Origin: Tritonibacter multivorans
GTDB lineage: Bacteria; Pseudomonadota; Alphaproteobacteria; Rhodobacterales; Rhodobacteraceae
Assembly (NCBI RefSeq): GCF_001458415.1
Contig: NZ_CYSD01000032.1
Coordinates: 22,960-86,959, forward strand
Direction: 5' to 3'
Length of the DNA stretch: 64,000 bases
Position numbers and translations under genes: made by a program. The first letter of the stretch is position 1; every line of letters starts with the position of its first letter. Positions 8,608 through 16,778 of the stretch are shown here, one piece after another. The notes beneath the pieces are model-generated. The model made no database searches and had not been told where the DNA came from. It saw nothing but the letters and a program-made list of their open reading frames with translations.

Positions 8608-9090
8608 ATGCCAGACGTGACAACCCCCGCCCACAAAGACGGTGATTTCTTCGTCAACTACGAGGAAAAAGTCTTTGAAGACGTGCAAGCCGAAGAGGGT
8701 CAGAAAGCCCTCGTGACCTTCCATACAGTTGCCTTTGAAGGCTCTATCGGGCTGGTGAATATCCTCCAAGCCATCCGCCTGCAGCGCAAAGGCTTTGAAA
8801 CCTCTGTGCTGCTTTATGGACCCGGCGTGTCTCTGGGGGTGCAGCGGGGCTTCCCGACGCTGGGCGACGAAGCGTTCCCGGGCGCGCAGAACTATGCCGC
8901 CAATCTGACAAAGTTCATGAAGGAAGGCGGCAAGGTCTATGCCTGCCGCTTTGCCCTGCAAATGCTGATGGGCCACGGCGAACCTTCGCTGCTGCCGGGC
9001 ATCACACCGATCGCCCCGCAGGACGTTCTGGACCTGAAGCTGCTGCACGTGCGCGACAATGCGGTGATCGTCGACACCTGGACGCTGTAA
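8608..9090 (+). CDS. MSMEG_0572/Sll0783-family nitrogen starvation response protein
   Basis: 160 aa, soluble. The sequence matches the family named after Mycobacterium MSMEG_0572 and Synechocystis Sll0783: [40 protein letters not shown] and [20 protein letters not shown]. Sll0783 is known to be induced under nitrogen starvation and to affect polyhydroxybutyrate accumulation; its biochemical role is unknown. This is the first gene of the Nit1C operon, with a GAGAG-type ribosome site before the ATG. A hairpin separates it from the nitrilase gene, so it may be made in different amounts. Confidence 0.92.
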   Translation: MPDVTTPAHKDGDFFVNYEEKVFEDVQAEEGQKALVTFHTVAFEGSIGLVNILQAIRLQRKGFETSVLLYGPGVSLGVQRGFPTLGDEAFPGAQNYAANLTKFMKEGGKVYACRFALQMLMGHGEPSLLPGITPIAPQDVLDLKLLHVRDNAVIVDTWTL

Positions 9091-9153
9091 CTCCAGCCCC
9101 ACCGGGGCGGCAATGTTGCTGTCCCGGCGGTTCCTTTTATTCCCCAAAAGCCA

Positions 9154-9175
9154 GAGGCGGCAACGGCGCCGCCTC
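9154..9175 (+). other. Hairpin between first Nit1C gene and nitrilase gene
   Basis: GAGGCGGC (9154-9161) pairs with GCCGCCTC (9168-9175) across a 6-base loop in the 106-base gap. There is no T-tract. It may tune expression of the first gene relative to the rest of the operon. Confidence 0.4.
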
Positions 9176-9196
9176 CCCCTTGCAAAGGAGTTTCGC

Positions 9197-10177
9197 ATGG
9201 CCAATCGCACCATCCGAGCCGCCGCAGTCCAGATTGCACCAGATTTAACAGGCCGCGCGGGCACCATCGAACGGGTTCTGAACGCAATCGCCGAAGCCGC
9301 CGAAAAAGGCGCAGAGCTGATCGTTTTCCCGGAGACCTTTGTCCCCTACTACCCGTATTTCTCCTTTGTATTGCCGCCGATCCAACAGGGGCCTGAACAT
9401 CTGCGCCTTTATGAGGAGGCCGTTGTGGTGCCATCGCCTGAAACTCAGGCCGTAGCCGATGCGGCCCGCAAGCGTGGCGTGGTGGTGGTGCTGGGCGTGA
9501 ATGAACGCGACAAGGGGTCGCTGTTCAACACGCAGCTGATTTTTGACGCTGACGGCACTCTGGCGCTGAAGCGGCGCAAAATTACCCCGACCTATCACGA
9601 ACGCATGGTCTGGGGCCAAGGCGATGGCGCAGGGCTGCGCGTGGTCGAGACCAAAGTTGGCCGGGTTGGCGCGCTGGCCTGCTGGGAGCATTACAACCCG
9701 CTGGCGCGCTATGCGCTGATGTCCCAGCACGAAGAAATCCATGTCGGCCATTTCCCCGGCAGCCTTGTGGGGCCGGTGTTTGCCGAACAGATCGAAGTCA
9801 CCATGCGCCATCACGCGCTGGAAGCCGGGGCCTTTGTGGTCAATTCCACTGGTTGGCTGACCGAAGACCAGATCAGCTCTGTGACCGAAGACCCGAAGTT
9901 GCAAAAGGGTCTGCGCGATGGCTGCATGACCTGCATTATTTCGCCCGAAGGCCGCCATGTGGTGCCGCCGCTGACCGCAGGCGAAGGCATCCTGATCGCG
10001 GATCTCGACATGGCCCTTGTCACCAAACGCAAACGGATGATGGACAGCGTCGGCCACTATGCGCGGCCCGAGCTGCTGCATCTGGTCCATGACGCCCGCC
10101 CGACCCAGCCGGTGCGGCGCATCGAAGAGGAACAGGATCTGACCACATCGCAAGAACAGGAGGCCGAAGATGTCTGA
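9197..10177 (+). CDS. Nit1-type nitrilase (Nit6803/Sll0784 family)
   Basis: 326 aa from the ATG at 9197, placed after AAAGGAG; the longer frame from 9113 has no such site. The catalytic triad of the nitrilase superfamily is complete: Glu46 ([12 protein letters not shown]), Lys128 ([12 protein letters not shown]) with the second Glu135, and Cys162 ([12 protein letters not shown]). The CWEHYNPL block is that of true nitrilases, which turn R-CN into R-COOH and ammonia. The gene overlaps the next one by 8 bases. Nit1C clusters have been linked in Pseudomonas to cyanide assimilation; the substrate here cannot be read from sequence. Confidence 0.95.
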   Translation: MANRTIRAAAVQIAPDLTGRAGTIERVLNAIAEAAEKGAELIVFPETFVPYYPYFSFVLPPIQQGPEHLRLYEEAVVVPSPETQAVADAARKRGVVVVLGVNERDKGSLFNTQLIFDADGTLALKRRKITPTYHERMVWGQGDGAGLRVVETKVGRVGALACWEHYNPLARYALMSQHEEIHVGHFPGSLVGPVFAEQIEVTMRHHALEAGAFVVNSTGWLTEDQISSVTEDPKLQKGLRDGCMTCIISPEGRHVVPPLTAGEGILIADLDMALVTKRKRMMDSVGHYARPELLHLVHDARPTQPVRRIEEEQDLTTSQEQEAEDV

Positions 10178-11270
10178 CGCTGCGCTGATCAACGAACTGC
10201 AAACCCACGGCATGCGGATGATCGACCCCTCTGTCGGTCTGCAAAGCCGCCGTGGTGGCGCTGGCCCGACCGACCACAAGGCCGTCACCATTGGCGACAC
10301 GACGGTCATGATCCCGGTCCACACGGCCCCGGCCTTCGACAGCCCCTATGTGGTGCAGGCCCCGAACGCCGAGGGCATCGCAGAGGTGACCAAGGCGGGC
10401 GTTTCTCTGGGCGAGGTAAAGTTCCCCTCCCGTCCCAAGTTCTACGATCTGAAAACCGCGGATGGGATTGCGTACAGCAAGATCGCAACGCTGCATTCCA
10501 AGGATGTTCTGGCCACCACGGTGCTGCAGGACTGCATCCGCTATGCCAGCCGCAAGAAAACCTGCCAGTTCTGCTCTATCGGGCAATCCCTGGCTGCGGG
10601 GCGCACGATTGCGCATAAAACCCCGGCCCAACTGGCCGAGGTCGCCAAGGCCGCCGTCGACCTGGACGGGGTCAAACATATGGTCATGACCACCGGCACG
10701 CCCAGGGGCGCAGACCGCGGCGCGCAGGTGATGGTCGACAGTGCGCAGGCGATCAAGGCTGCTGTGGACCTCCCCATTCAGGGCCAATGTGAACCGCCCG
10801 AAGATGACATCTGGCACGCGCGGATGTTTGAGGCCGGGATTGATAACCTCGGCATGCATCTCGAGGCCGTCACCCCCGAGGTCCGCGCCCGCGTCATGCC
10901 CGGCAAGGCACAGGTGAGCCTTGAGAAGTATTTCGACAGTTTCAAAGCAGCCGTGCGGGTCTTTGGCCGGGGTCAGGTTTCAACCTATATTCTTGCCGGT
11001 CTCGGCGACACGCCCGAGGCGATCCTCGCCACCTCGCAAGAGCTTTGCAAAATCGGGGTCTACCCGTTTGTGGTGCCGTTCGTACCCGTCTCTGGCACCC
11101 CGATGGAAGGGCACCCGGCCCCAACGGCAGACTTCATGTCGGGCATTCTCAAGCCGCTCTCCGGGATGATCCTGCGCGCCGGGATGAGTGCCGAAAGTGC
11201 CAAGGCCGGCTGCGCCAAATGCGGGGCGTGTTCCGCCCTGTCCACCTATGAAAAGCTGCGTGCGTCATGA
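10170..11270 (+). CDS. MSMEG_0568-family radical SAM protein
   Basis: 366 aa. The family is the radical SAM member of Nit1C clusters. The presumed [4Fe-4S] cysteines are Cys122, Cys132 and Cys135 ([20 protein letters not shown]), giving CX9CX2C rather than the usual CX3CX2C. A second cysteine set near the C-terminus ([12 protein letters not shown]) could hold another cluster or a metal. [17 protein letters not shown] and [20 protein letters not shown] fit a SAM-binding partial TIM barrel. The gene overlaps the nitrilase by 8 bases and the acetyltransferase by 4, indicating tight translational coupling. The reaction is unknown. Confidence 0.92.
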   Translation: MSDAALINELQTHGMRMIDPSVGLQSRRGGAGPTDHKAVTIGDTTVMIPVHTAPAFDSPYVVQAPNAEGIAEVTKAGVSLGEVKFPSRPKFYDLKTADGIAYSKIATLHSKDVLATTVLQDCIRYASRKKTCQFCSIGQSLAAGRTIAHKTPAQLAEVAKAAVDLDGVKHMVMTTGTPRGADRGAQVMVDSAQAIKAAVDLPIQGQCEPPEDDIWHARMFEAGIDNLGMHLEAVTPEVRARVMPGKAQVSLEKYFDSFKAAVRVFGRGQVSTYILAGLGDTPEAILATSQELCKIGVYPFVVPFVPVSGTPMEGHPAPTADFMSGILKPLSGMILRAGMSAESAKAGCAKCGACSALSTYEKLRAS

Positions 11271-11815
11271 GTTTCCAGCGCGCGCAGGCCTTTCTATCGC
11301 CCGACTACATCATTCGCGCAGCCGCGCAGCCTTGGGAACTGGCTGGTGTCCGGGCCCTTCGGCATCAGGTCTTTGTCGAGGAACAGGGCATCTTTGACAG
11401 GGATGACCGCGACGACATTGATGACATTGCCATGCCGCTGGCCGCGATCAGCACTTTTGCGGCAGAGGCCGATCAGGTGGTCGGCACCGTGCGCATTCAT
11501 CAAGAGGCACCTCGGATCTGGCGCGGCTCTCGGCTGGCGGTTGCGCAAAGCCACCGCCGTTTGGGGCGGCTTGGCGCAGAGCTGATCCGCCTTGCGGTCT
11601 GCACCGCGCACGGGCGCGGCTGCGACCGATTTATGGCCCATGTGCAGATCCAGAACGTGCCGCTGTTCAAACGCCTGCGATGGCACCCCCTGCGCGAGGT
11701 CGAATTGCACGGGGTCCTGCATATGGAAATGCAGGCGGATCTGTCCTTTTACCCGCCCATCCCCGACCCATTCGCTGGCTGGAAAGCGCTTTCACCGAAA
11801 CGGAGGTCCGTATGA
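11267..11815 (+). CDS. MSMEG_0567/Sll0786-family GNAT N-acetyltransferase
   Basis: 182 aa GNAT-fold protein. N-terminal LAGVRALRHQVFVEEQGIFD resembles the start of acyl-CoA N-acyltransferases. The acetyl-CoA loop region is VAQSHRRLGRLGAELIRLAV, and the C-terminal HVQIQNVPLFKRLRWHPL is the usual final strand-helix. It starts in the ATGA overlap with the radical SAM gene and ends in another ATGA overlap with the next gene. In Nit1C clusters this gene always travels with the nitrilase, but its substrate is not known. Confidence 0.9.
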   Translation: MSFQRAQAFLSPDYIIRAAAQPWELAGVRALRHQVFVEEQGIFDRDDRDDIDDIAMPLAAISTFAAEADQVVGTVRIHQEAPRIWRGSRLAVAQSHRRLGRLGAELIRLAVCTAHGRGCDRFMAHVQIQNVPLFKRLRWHPLREVELHGVLHMEMQADLSFYPPIPDPFAGWKALSPKRRSV

Positions 11816-12798
11816 TACAGCCGCCACTGCCCATTCGAAAAATCGCACGCGACCTGCGGGATCACCCCTCCATTCGCAGCAAGCTCGACATTGCGCAAAG
11901 CACGCACACGCTGGGCCTGACCGCCGACAGTGCGGGTACTCCGGGTGACGATTGCGCCGTGCTGCCCGCTGCTGACGGGTTTGATCTGTTTGCCTGCGAA
12001 GGTTTCATCAACGCCTTTGTCAAAACCGACCCTTGGTTTGCCGGCTGGTGCGGGGTGATGGTGAATATCTCGGACATTCTGTCGATGGGCGGGCGCCCGC
12101 GCGCTGTCACCAATGCCATCTGGGCCCCCAACGCTGAACAGGCCCAGCCGGTTCTGGCGGGTATGAAGGCGGCCTCGCAGGCTTACGGGGTTCCGGTGGT
12201 CGGCGGGCACACCAATCTGCACACCGATGACCTGCAACTGTCTGTGTCCATCCTTGGCCATGCGCAGCAGCTGATCACCAGCTTTGATGCCGCGCCCGGC
12301 GACGTTTTGATCTGCGCGATTGATCTACAGGGCAGCTACCGCGAACCCTTTGATAATTGGAACGCGGCCTTGACTTCGCCGCCGGAAAAACTGCGTGCCA
12401 CAATGGAAATCCTGCCCACTCTGGCCGAAGATGGGCTGGTCACAGCGGGCAAAGACATCAGCCAGGGCGGCATTGTCGGCACCGCCCTGATGCTGGCCGA
12501 AGCCTCTGGCGTTGCGATTGACATCCAGCTCGAAGCGTTGCCGCGCCCTGCTGGTGTCGACATTGAACGCTGGCTGCGGACCTTTCCCAGCTTTGGCTTT
12601 CTGGTGTCGGCACGCCCGGACCATGCCCCTGCGATCTGCGCCGAGTTTGCCAAATTCGGCATTGCCGCGGCGGCCTGCGGTGATGTGCGCGACGGCAGCA
12701 CTGTGGACCTGCAGGCGCGCGATGGGCGCGCGGCCTTCTGGGATTACCAACGCAGCCCCTATCTGAACCTTTCGGCAAAAGAGGCCAGCCATGCCTGA
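11812..12798 (+). CDS. Sll0787-family AIR synthase-related (PurM-like) protein
   Basis: 328 aa from the ATG at 11812 (ATGA overlap). It has the two-domain PurM/SelD/ThiL architecture: an ATP and metal segment (GDDCAVLPAADGFDLFACEG, then MVNISDILSMGGRPRAVTN) and a C-terminal domain containing KDISQGGIVGTALMLAEASG. Such proteins phosphorylate a carboxyl or amide oxygen to drive cyclisation or amination. It is the Sll0787-like member of the Nit1C cluster. It probably activates an intermediate made by the nitrilase or radical SAM enzyme, which is inference. Confidence 0.9.
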   Translation: MIQPPLPIRKIARDLRDHPSIRSKLDIAQSTHTLGLTADSAGTPGDDCAVLPAADGFDLFACEGFINAFVKTDPWFAGWCGVMVNISDILSMGGRPRAVTNAIWAPNAEQAQPVLAGMKAASQAYGVPVVGGHTNLHTDDLQLSVSILGHAQQLITSFDAAPGDVLICAIDLQGSYREPFDNWNAALTSPPEKLRATMEILPTLAEDGLVTAGKDISQGGIVGTALMLAEASGVAIDIQLEALPRPAGVDIERWLRTFPSFGFLVSARPDHAPAICAEFAKFGIAAAACGDVRDGSTVDLQARDGRAAFWDYQRSPYLNLSAKEASHA

Positions 12799-13069
12799 AA
12801 CCCGTTTCACCCTGCGCTGGCCCGACGGCCAGATCGACGAATGCTACTCTCCCTCGACCGTAGTGCTGGAGTTTCTCAAGGCTGACACCACCTACCCGCT
12901 GGAGGAATTCCTCGACCGCTGCCGCGAGGCACTGGAACAGGCCAGCCGGCGCGTCGAAGCCAAATTCGGCTTCCGCTGCACCAGCGCCGACGCGCAACTC
13001 TCTGCAATCGAACGCAAAGCCAGCACATTCACGGCAACCGAAACCGTGACCTGTCTTTCGATCTCCTAA
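12791..13069 (+). CDS. MSMEG_0570-family nitrogen starvation response protein
   Basis: 92 aa, small and soluble. The pattern FTLRWPDGQIDECYSPSTVV, DTTYPLEEFLDRCREAL and RVEAKFGFRCTSADAQ is that of the MSMEG_0570 family found only in Nit1C-type clusters. It overlaps the PurM-like gene by 8 bases. Function is unknown; the size and constant association suggest an accessory subunit or regulator of one of the enzymes. Confidence 0.88.
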   Translation: MPETRFTLRWPDGQIDECYSPSTVVLEFLKADTTYPLEEFLDRCREALEQASRRVEAKFGFRCTSADAQLSAIERKASTFTATETVTCLSIS

Positions 13070-13079
13070 GGAGCCCCTC

Positions 13080-14336
13080 ATGACCCACCGTGAACATAAA
13101 TCCGTTGTCATTGTTGGCGGCGGGCAGGCTGGCCTGTCCGTAAGCTATTATCTGTGCCGGGAAGGGCTGGACCACGTCATTCTGGAACGCCACCAAAAGT
13201 TCCATTCCTGGCGCAGCAACCGCTGGGACACCTTCTGTCTGGTCACCCCCAACTGGCAATGCCGCCTGCCGGACTTTCCCTATCAAGGCACCGATCCCGA
13301 AGGCTTTATGGTCAAGGACGAGATCACCGATTACCTCGACGCCTTTGCTGAAACTTTTGACCCGCCCGTGATCGAGAATTGCGAGGTCACCAAGATCACC
13401 CAGCGCCCCGGTGGTGGCTATTTTGTGGACAGCAGTCAGGGCGATTTTTCGGCAGATCAGGTGGTGATTGCCACCGGGGGCTATGACAATCCGATTGTGC
13501 CGCCCTATGCCAAGACCCTTGATCCATCAATTCAGCAGATGCATTCGGTCGATTACCGCCGCCCTGCGCAAATGCCGGAAGGGGGCACGTTGGTTGTGGG
13601 GACTGGCCAGTCCGGCGTGCAGCTGATGGAGGATCTGCACCTTGAAGGGCGCGATGTGCATCTGGCCGTTGGCCCGGCGCCGCGATCGCCGCGCATGTAT
13701 CGCGGCCGGGACGCGACCGACTGGCTGTACGAGATGGGACATTACCACATGACCATCGACAAGCACCCCAACCCCGAACATGCGGTCTCCAAGACCAATC
13801 ACTATATGACCGGCCGCGACGGTGGGCACGAAATCGACCTGCGCAAATTCGCGCGGGAGGGGGTGTCGCTCTATGGCTCTGTCAGCGGCATGGACGGCAG
13901 CCGCATCCAGTTTCTGCCAGATCTGGAGGCCAATCTTGACGACGCCGACCAGAGCTATGTCCGGATCCGGGAGGCGGTCGACAGCTACATCGACAAAAAC
14001 AACATTGACGCGCCGACCGAGCCCGCCTTTGAAAAGGTCTGGCGACCAGAGCAGGAGATCACGGAAATCGACTGCAAGAAGGAAGGGATTACGTCCATTC
14101 TTTGGGCGATTGGATTTCGCCCTGACTATCACTGGATCGACGTTGATGTGTTTGATGCGCGGGGGCGCCCGGTCTACCGGCGTGGTGTCTGCAAGACGGA
14201 AGGGTTCTATTTTATCGGGCTGGGTTGGCTCAACACATGGGGTTCTGGCCGGTTTCTCGGTATTGACGAAGACTCCCGCTATTTGGTGCAGCAGATTGCC
14301 GCCAAAGCCAAATCCACCCTGCAGGTTGCCTCATGA
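13080..14336 (+). CDS. MSMEG_0569-family flavin-dependent oxidoreductase
   Basis: 418 aa. The N-terminal dinucleotide-binding motif is GGGQAG at residues 13-18 (VVIVGGGQAGLSVSYYLCRE). A second Rossmann segment appears around residues 170-180 (GGTLVVGTGQSGVQLMEDL), as in flavin monooxygenases that bind FAD and NADPH. The C-terminal ILWAIGFRPDYHWI is typical of this group. It follows the 92-aa gene by 10 bases with an AAGGAG site. It is the oxidoreductase of the Nit1C cluster and may oxidise the nitrile-derived substrate or product. Confidence 0.92.
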   Translation: MTHREHKSVVIVGGGQAGLSVSYYLCREGLDHVILERHQKFHSWRSNRWDTFCLVTPNWQCRLPDFPYQGTDPEGFMVKDEITDYLDAFAETFDPPVIENCEVTKITQRPGGGYFVDSSQGDFSADQVVIATGGYDNPIVPPYAKTLDPSIQQMHSVDYRRPAQMPEGGTLVVGTGQSGVQLMEDLHLEGRDVHLAVGPAPRSPRMYRGRDATDWLYEMGHYHMTIDKHPNPEHAVSKTNHYMTGRDGGHEIDLRKFAREGVSLYGSVSGMDGSRIQFLPDLEANLDDADQSYVRIREAVDSYIDKNNIDAPTEPAFEKVWRPEQEITEIDCKKEGITSILWAIGFRPDYHWIDVDVFDARGRPVYRRGVCKTEGFYFIGLGWLNTWGSGRFLGIDEDSRYLVQQIAAKAKSTLQVAS

Positions 14337-15145
14337 ACATCGCGCCCCGCACCGCCTGCCTGCCCCATGAACGCTTGGGGCAGATGACCCTCGGCATGGC
14401 CCAGCTGGCCCCACGCGGCCTGTCCGAAGACTGGTGGCTCAAGCATCTGGGCGATGTGCACTGGCAGCTGATTGCCGAGGCGGTGGGCCAAAACACAACC
14501 GTGTTTCGGGACCGGCAGGGGCGGCAGCTCTATGCGGCGTTCTGCGCAACCGAGTTCGCCCAATCCCACCCTGACCGGGTTGGATTGGGTCAAAACCTCG
14601 ACATCCGGTCCACACTGTGGTCCGTGGGGCACAGCCGCATTCAATCCAACCACCGCATTCTGGCGGAAGGGGTCGAGGTTGCGCAGGTCCGGTTGGTTTC
14701 TACTTTTGTGGCCCATATGAAAGCCAATGTGAACGCCAGCGTCAGCCGGGCCACACCCTATCTGGTGCCTGTACTGGATCCTGCGCCAGACGATTTTGCC
14801 CGCCAGGCAGGCCAGCTGGCGAAGAGCGAAAAACAAACACGCCATACCGGCGCAGATCACGTGGCACTGTCCACGACGGTTGGCGCGGATTTCAATGCGG
14901 TCGGGCTGTTGTATTTCCCAAGCTTCACCCGCCTGCTGGAACAGGCCGAAGTCGCCTTCGCCGATGGCACCCCGTGGCGTCCGGTCAAAAGGCGCTTGGT
15001 GCTTTACTTTGGGAACATCGAAATGGGGGACAGTGTCCTGGGTGTTCAACCCTTTGACATGGAAGGGCAAATGTCACTTCAGCACATCTGTGCATCAACC
15101 GGCCAAAAGCGCGCCATCGCCTTTGGCCAAACCAGTCGCCATTGA
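14333..15145 (+). CDS. Pnap_2097-family LnmK-like protein (double hot-dog fold)
   Basis: 270 aa. It resembles the Pnap_2097 family related to LnmK, a bifunctional acyltransferase/decarboxylase from leinamycin biosynthesis. Recognisable blocks are LGQMTLGMAQLAPRGLSEDW, WWLKHLGDVHWQLIAEA, SVGHSRIQSNHRI and DFNAVGLLYFPSFTRLLEQA. It begins inside the stop of the oxidoreductase (4-base overlap), so it is translated with the Nit1C operon as its last gene. This implies that the pathway handles an acyl-thioester, possibly on CoA or a carrier protein. The family call is moderately sure; the reaction is inference. Confidence 0.75.
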   Translation: MNIAPRTACLPHERLGQMTLGMAQLAPRGLSEDWWLKHLGDVHWQLIAEAVGQNTTVFRDRQGRQLYAAFCATEFAQSHPDRVGLGQNLDIRSTLWSVGHSRIQSNHRILAEGVEVAQVRLVSTFVAHMKANVNASVSRATPYLVPVLDPAPDDFARQAGQLAKSEKQTRHTGADHVALSTTVGADFNAVGLLYFPSFTRLLEQAEVAFADGTPWRPVKRRLVLYFGNIEMGDSVLGVQPFDMEGQMSLQHICASTGQKRAIAFGQTSRH

Positions 15146-15198
15146 CCAAACCTGCGCAAATGCGCCAAGCGGGGGGCTGGCGTTCCCCCCCTAACCCA

Positions 15199-15360
15199 TC
15201 AGCTTTTCTTCTTTTCAGCCGCAGCCTTAAGCCGCGCAATCAACTCCGCTTTGGTCTCGTTTTGACCAAACGGGCTTTTGTCCGAACCCTTTGCATTATG
15301 CTCACTGTGGCGCGGCTTGTTCTTGCCGACCTTCGCGTTCCCCGATTTTTTGTAGTCCAT
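15199..15360 (-). CDS. Small basic conserved protein, 53 aa
   Basis: 53 aa from the ATG at 15360, with an AGAGAG ribosome site 7 bases upstream. It is very charged: MDYKKSGNAKVGKNKPRHSE at the start and a likely amphipathic helix KAELIARLKAAAEKKKS at the end. I recognise the pattern as a short uncharacterised protein seen in roseobacters, but no function is known to me. It converges on the Nit1C operon. A G6/C6 hairpin between 15171 and 15190 could end both transcripts. Confidence 0.65.
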   Translation of the reverse strand: MDYKKSGNAKVGKNKPRHSEHNAKGSDKSPFGQNETKAELIARLKAAAEKKKS

Positions 15361-15559
15361 CGTGAGGCTCTCTTTCTGCGTTCGCTTCAGCTGTCTCCCC
15401 TTAGGGGGTCGCGGCCGGAATGTAAAACACTGCTGCGGTCGCCATACGTGACAGGCTGCGGGCATCGCCCCAACCCATTTGACAAACAGCCGCCCCGGAT
15501 CTAGAAATCCGGCGTGCAAGGAAGTCTTGCACATATATTACTATCGCGGAGGTCGCGCT

Positions 15560-16666
15560 ATGTCACAGGTCACGCTTTCAGTGATCATTGGACGGTTTCA
15601 GCCTTTTCACAAAGGCCACCGGAAACTGTTCGAACATGCTTCACACATCTCAGATCAAACCCTCGTCCTTATTGGGTCCTCTTTCCGGCCGCGGTCAGAA
15701 AAGAATGCTTTCAAATGGACAGAGCGGGCAGATTTCATTGCCAATGCGATGAAAGCGTCCGGCAGCACGGCGCAGATCACCTGTTTGCCGCTGATCGACA
15801 CGCTTTATGACGACAAGACCTGGGCGGGAAATGTGCGCACGGCGATTGATCTGCACTTGCGCACACAAGGCATTGCACGCGCGGATGCAAACATTGTGCT
15901 TGTTGGCCATGACAAGGATGAAAGCAGCCGCTATCTGCGCTGGTTCCCCGAATTCAAAGCCGCCGCCGTAGAGGCCGAACACAATGCCGGCACCGTGTTG
16001 AATGCAACCGATATGCGGGCGGGGTTCTTCCTCGACAAAACGCCTGTGGCAAAGCTGCGGGACGTGTTTGGCACTGTGGAAACGGATCAGGTTGTCGCAT
16101 GGATGGACAGCCACCCCGACGCGGTGGCGCAGATCCGGGCCGAAGCTGCCTATAATCAGTCCTACCGGGAAAACTACCAAAAGGCGGTGTCCGCCTTTGG
16201 CTATGAAATCCCCGCGGACTGTGCCGATGCGGTGGTGGTCCAGAACGGCCATATTCTTTTGGTCGAACGCGCCAATGCGCCGGGGCGTGGGCTGTTTGCC
16301 CTGCCGGGTGGGCACCTCCAGAAGGAAACCGCACGGGACGCAGCCATTCGCGAATTGATTGAGGAAACCCGCCTCAATATCCCACGCAAGCTGCTGGAAG
16401 GCCGGATCGCGGCCCGTCAGGTGTTTGACCACCCAGAGCGGTCGGAACGCGGATGGGTGCGCACAGAGGCGTTCAAATTCGAACTGATCGACGGCAAGGC
16501 TCAGGAAAAGGTCAAAGGGTCCGATGACGCCAAACGCGCCTTCTGGATGCCGATCAACCAGCTGACCCCGGATGTCATGTTCGAAGATCACTTCGACATT
16601 ATTCAGGCCTTGGTTCCCAATGTGCCCTTTGCCTATTCCTCGGTTCTGATGAGCCGTATGCACTGA
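15560..16666 (+). CDS. Bifunctional NMN adenylyltransferase / Nudix hydrolase (NadM-Nudix)
   Basis: 368 aa from the ATG at 15560, which follows GCGGAGG. Residues 1-180 are a nucleotidyltransferase of the archaeal NadM type: IIGRFQPFHKGHRKLFEHA with the HxGH motif, and a C-terminal part near NATDMRAGFF. Residues 200-368 are a Nudix domain with the box GGHLQKETARDAAIRELIEE (GX5EX7REUXEE), in which the usual following Gly is Arg. It should make NAD from NMN and ATP; the Nudix half may hydrolyse ADP-ribose or related compounds. It lies directly upstream of nadV, giving a two-step nicotinamide-to-NAD route. Confidence 0.92.
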   Translation: MSQVTLSVIIGRFQPFHKGHRKLFEHASHISDQTLVLIGSSFRPRSEKNAFKWTERADFIANAMKASGSTAQITCLPLIDTLYDDKTWAGNVRTAIDLHLRTQGIARADANIVLVGHDKDESSRYLRWFPEFKAAAVEAEHNAGTVLNATDMRAGFFLDKTPVAKLRDVFGTVETDQVVAWMDSHPDAVAQIRAEAAYNQSYRENYQKAVSAFGYEIPADCADAVVVQNGHILLVERANAPGRGLFALPGGHLQKETARDAAIRELIEETRLNIPRKLLEGRIAARQVFDHPERSERGWVRTEAFKFELIDGKAQEKVKGSDDAKRAFWMPINQLTPDVMFEDHFDIIQALVPNVPFAYSSVLMSRMH

Positions 16667-16778
16667 ATTCACTGGCCCCGCGCGGGTCATGAATGATCGT
16701 GGCCCGCAGGGGCCATGATCCAGCCCACCGGGAGGTCCGGTGCGGCGTTACATATCCGATCCAAGGAGGACTGGAACC

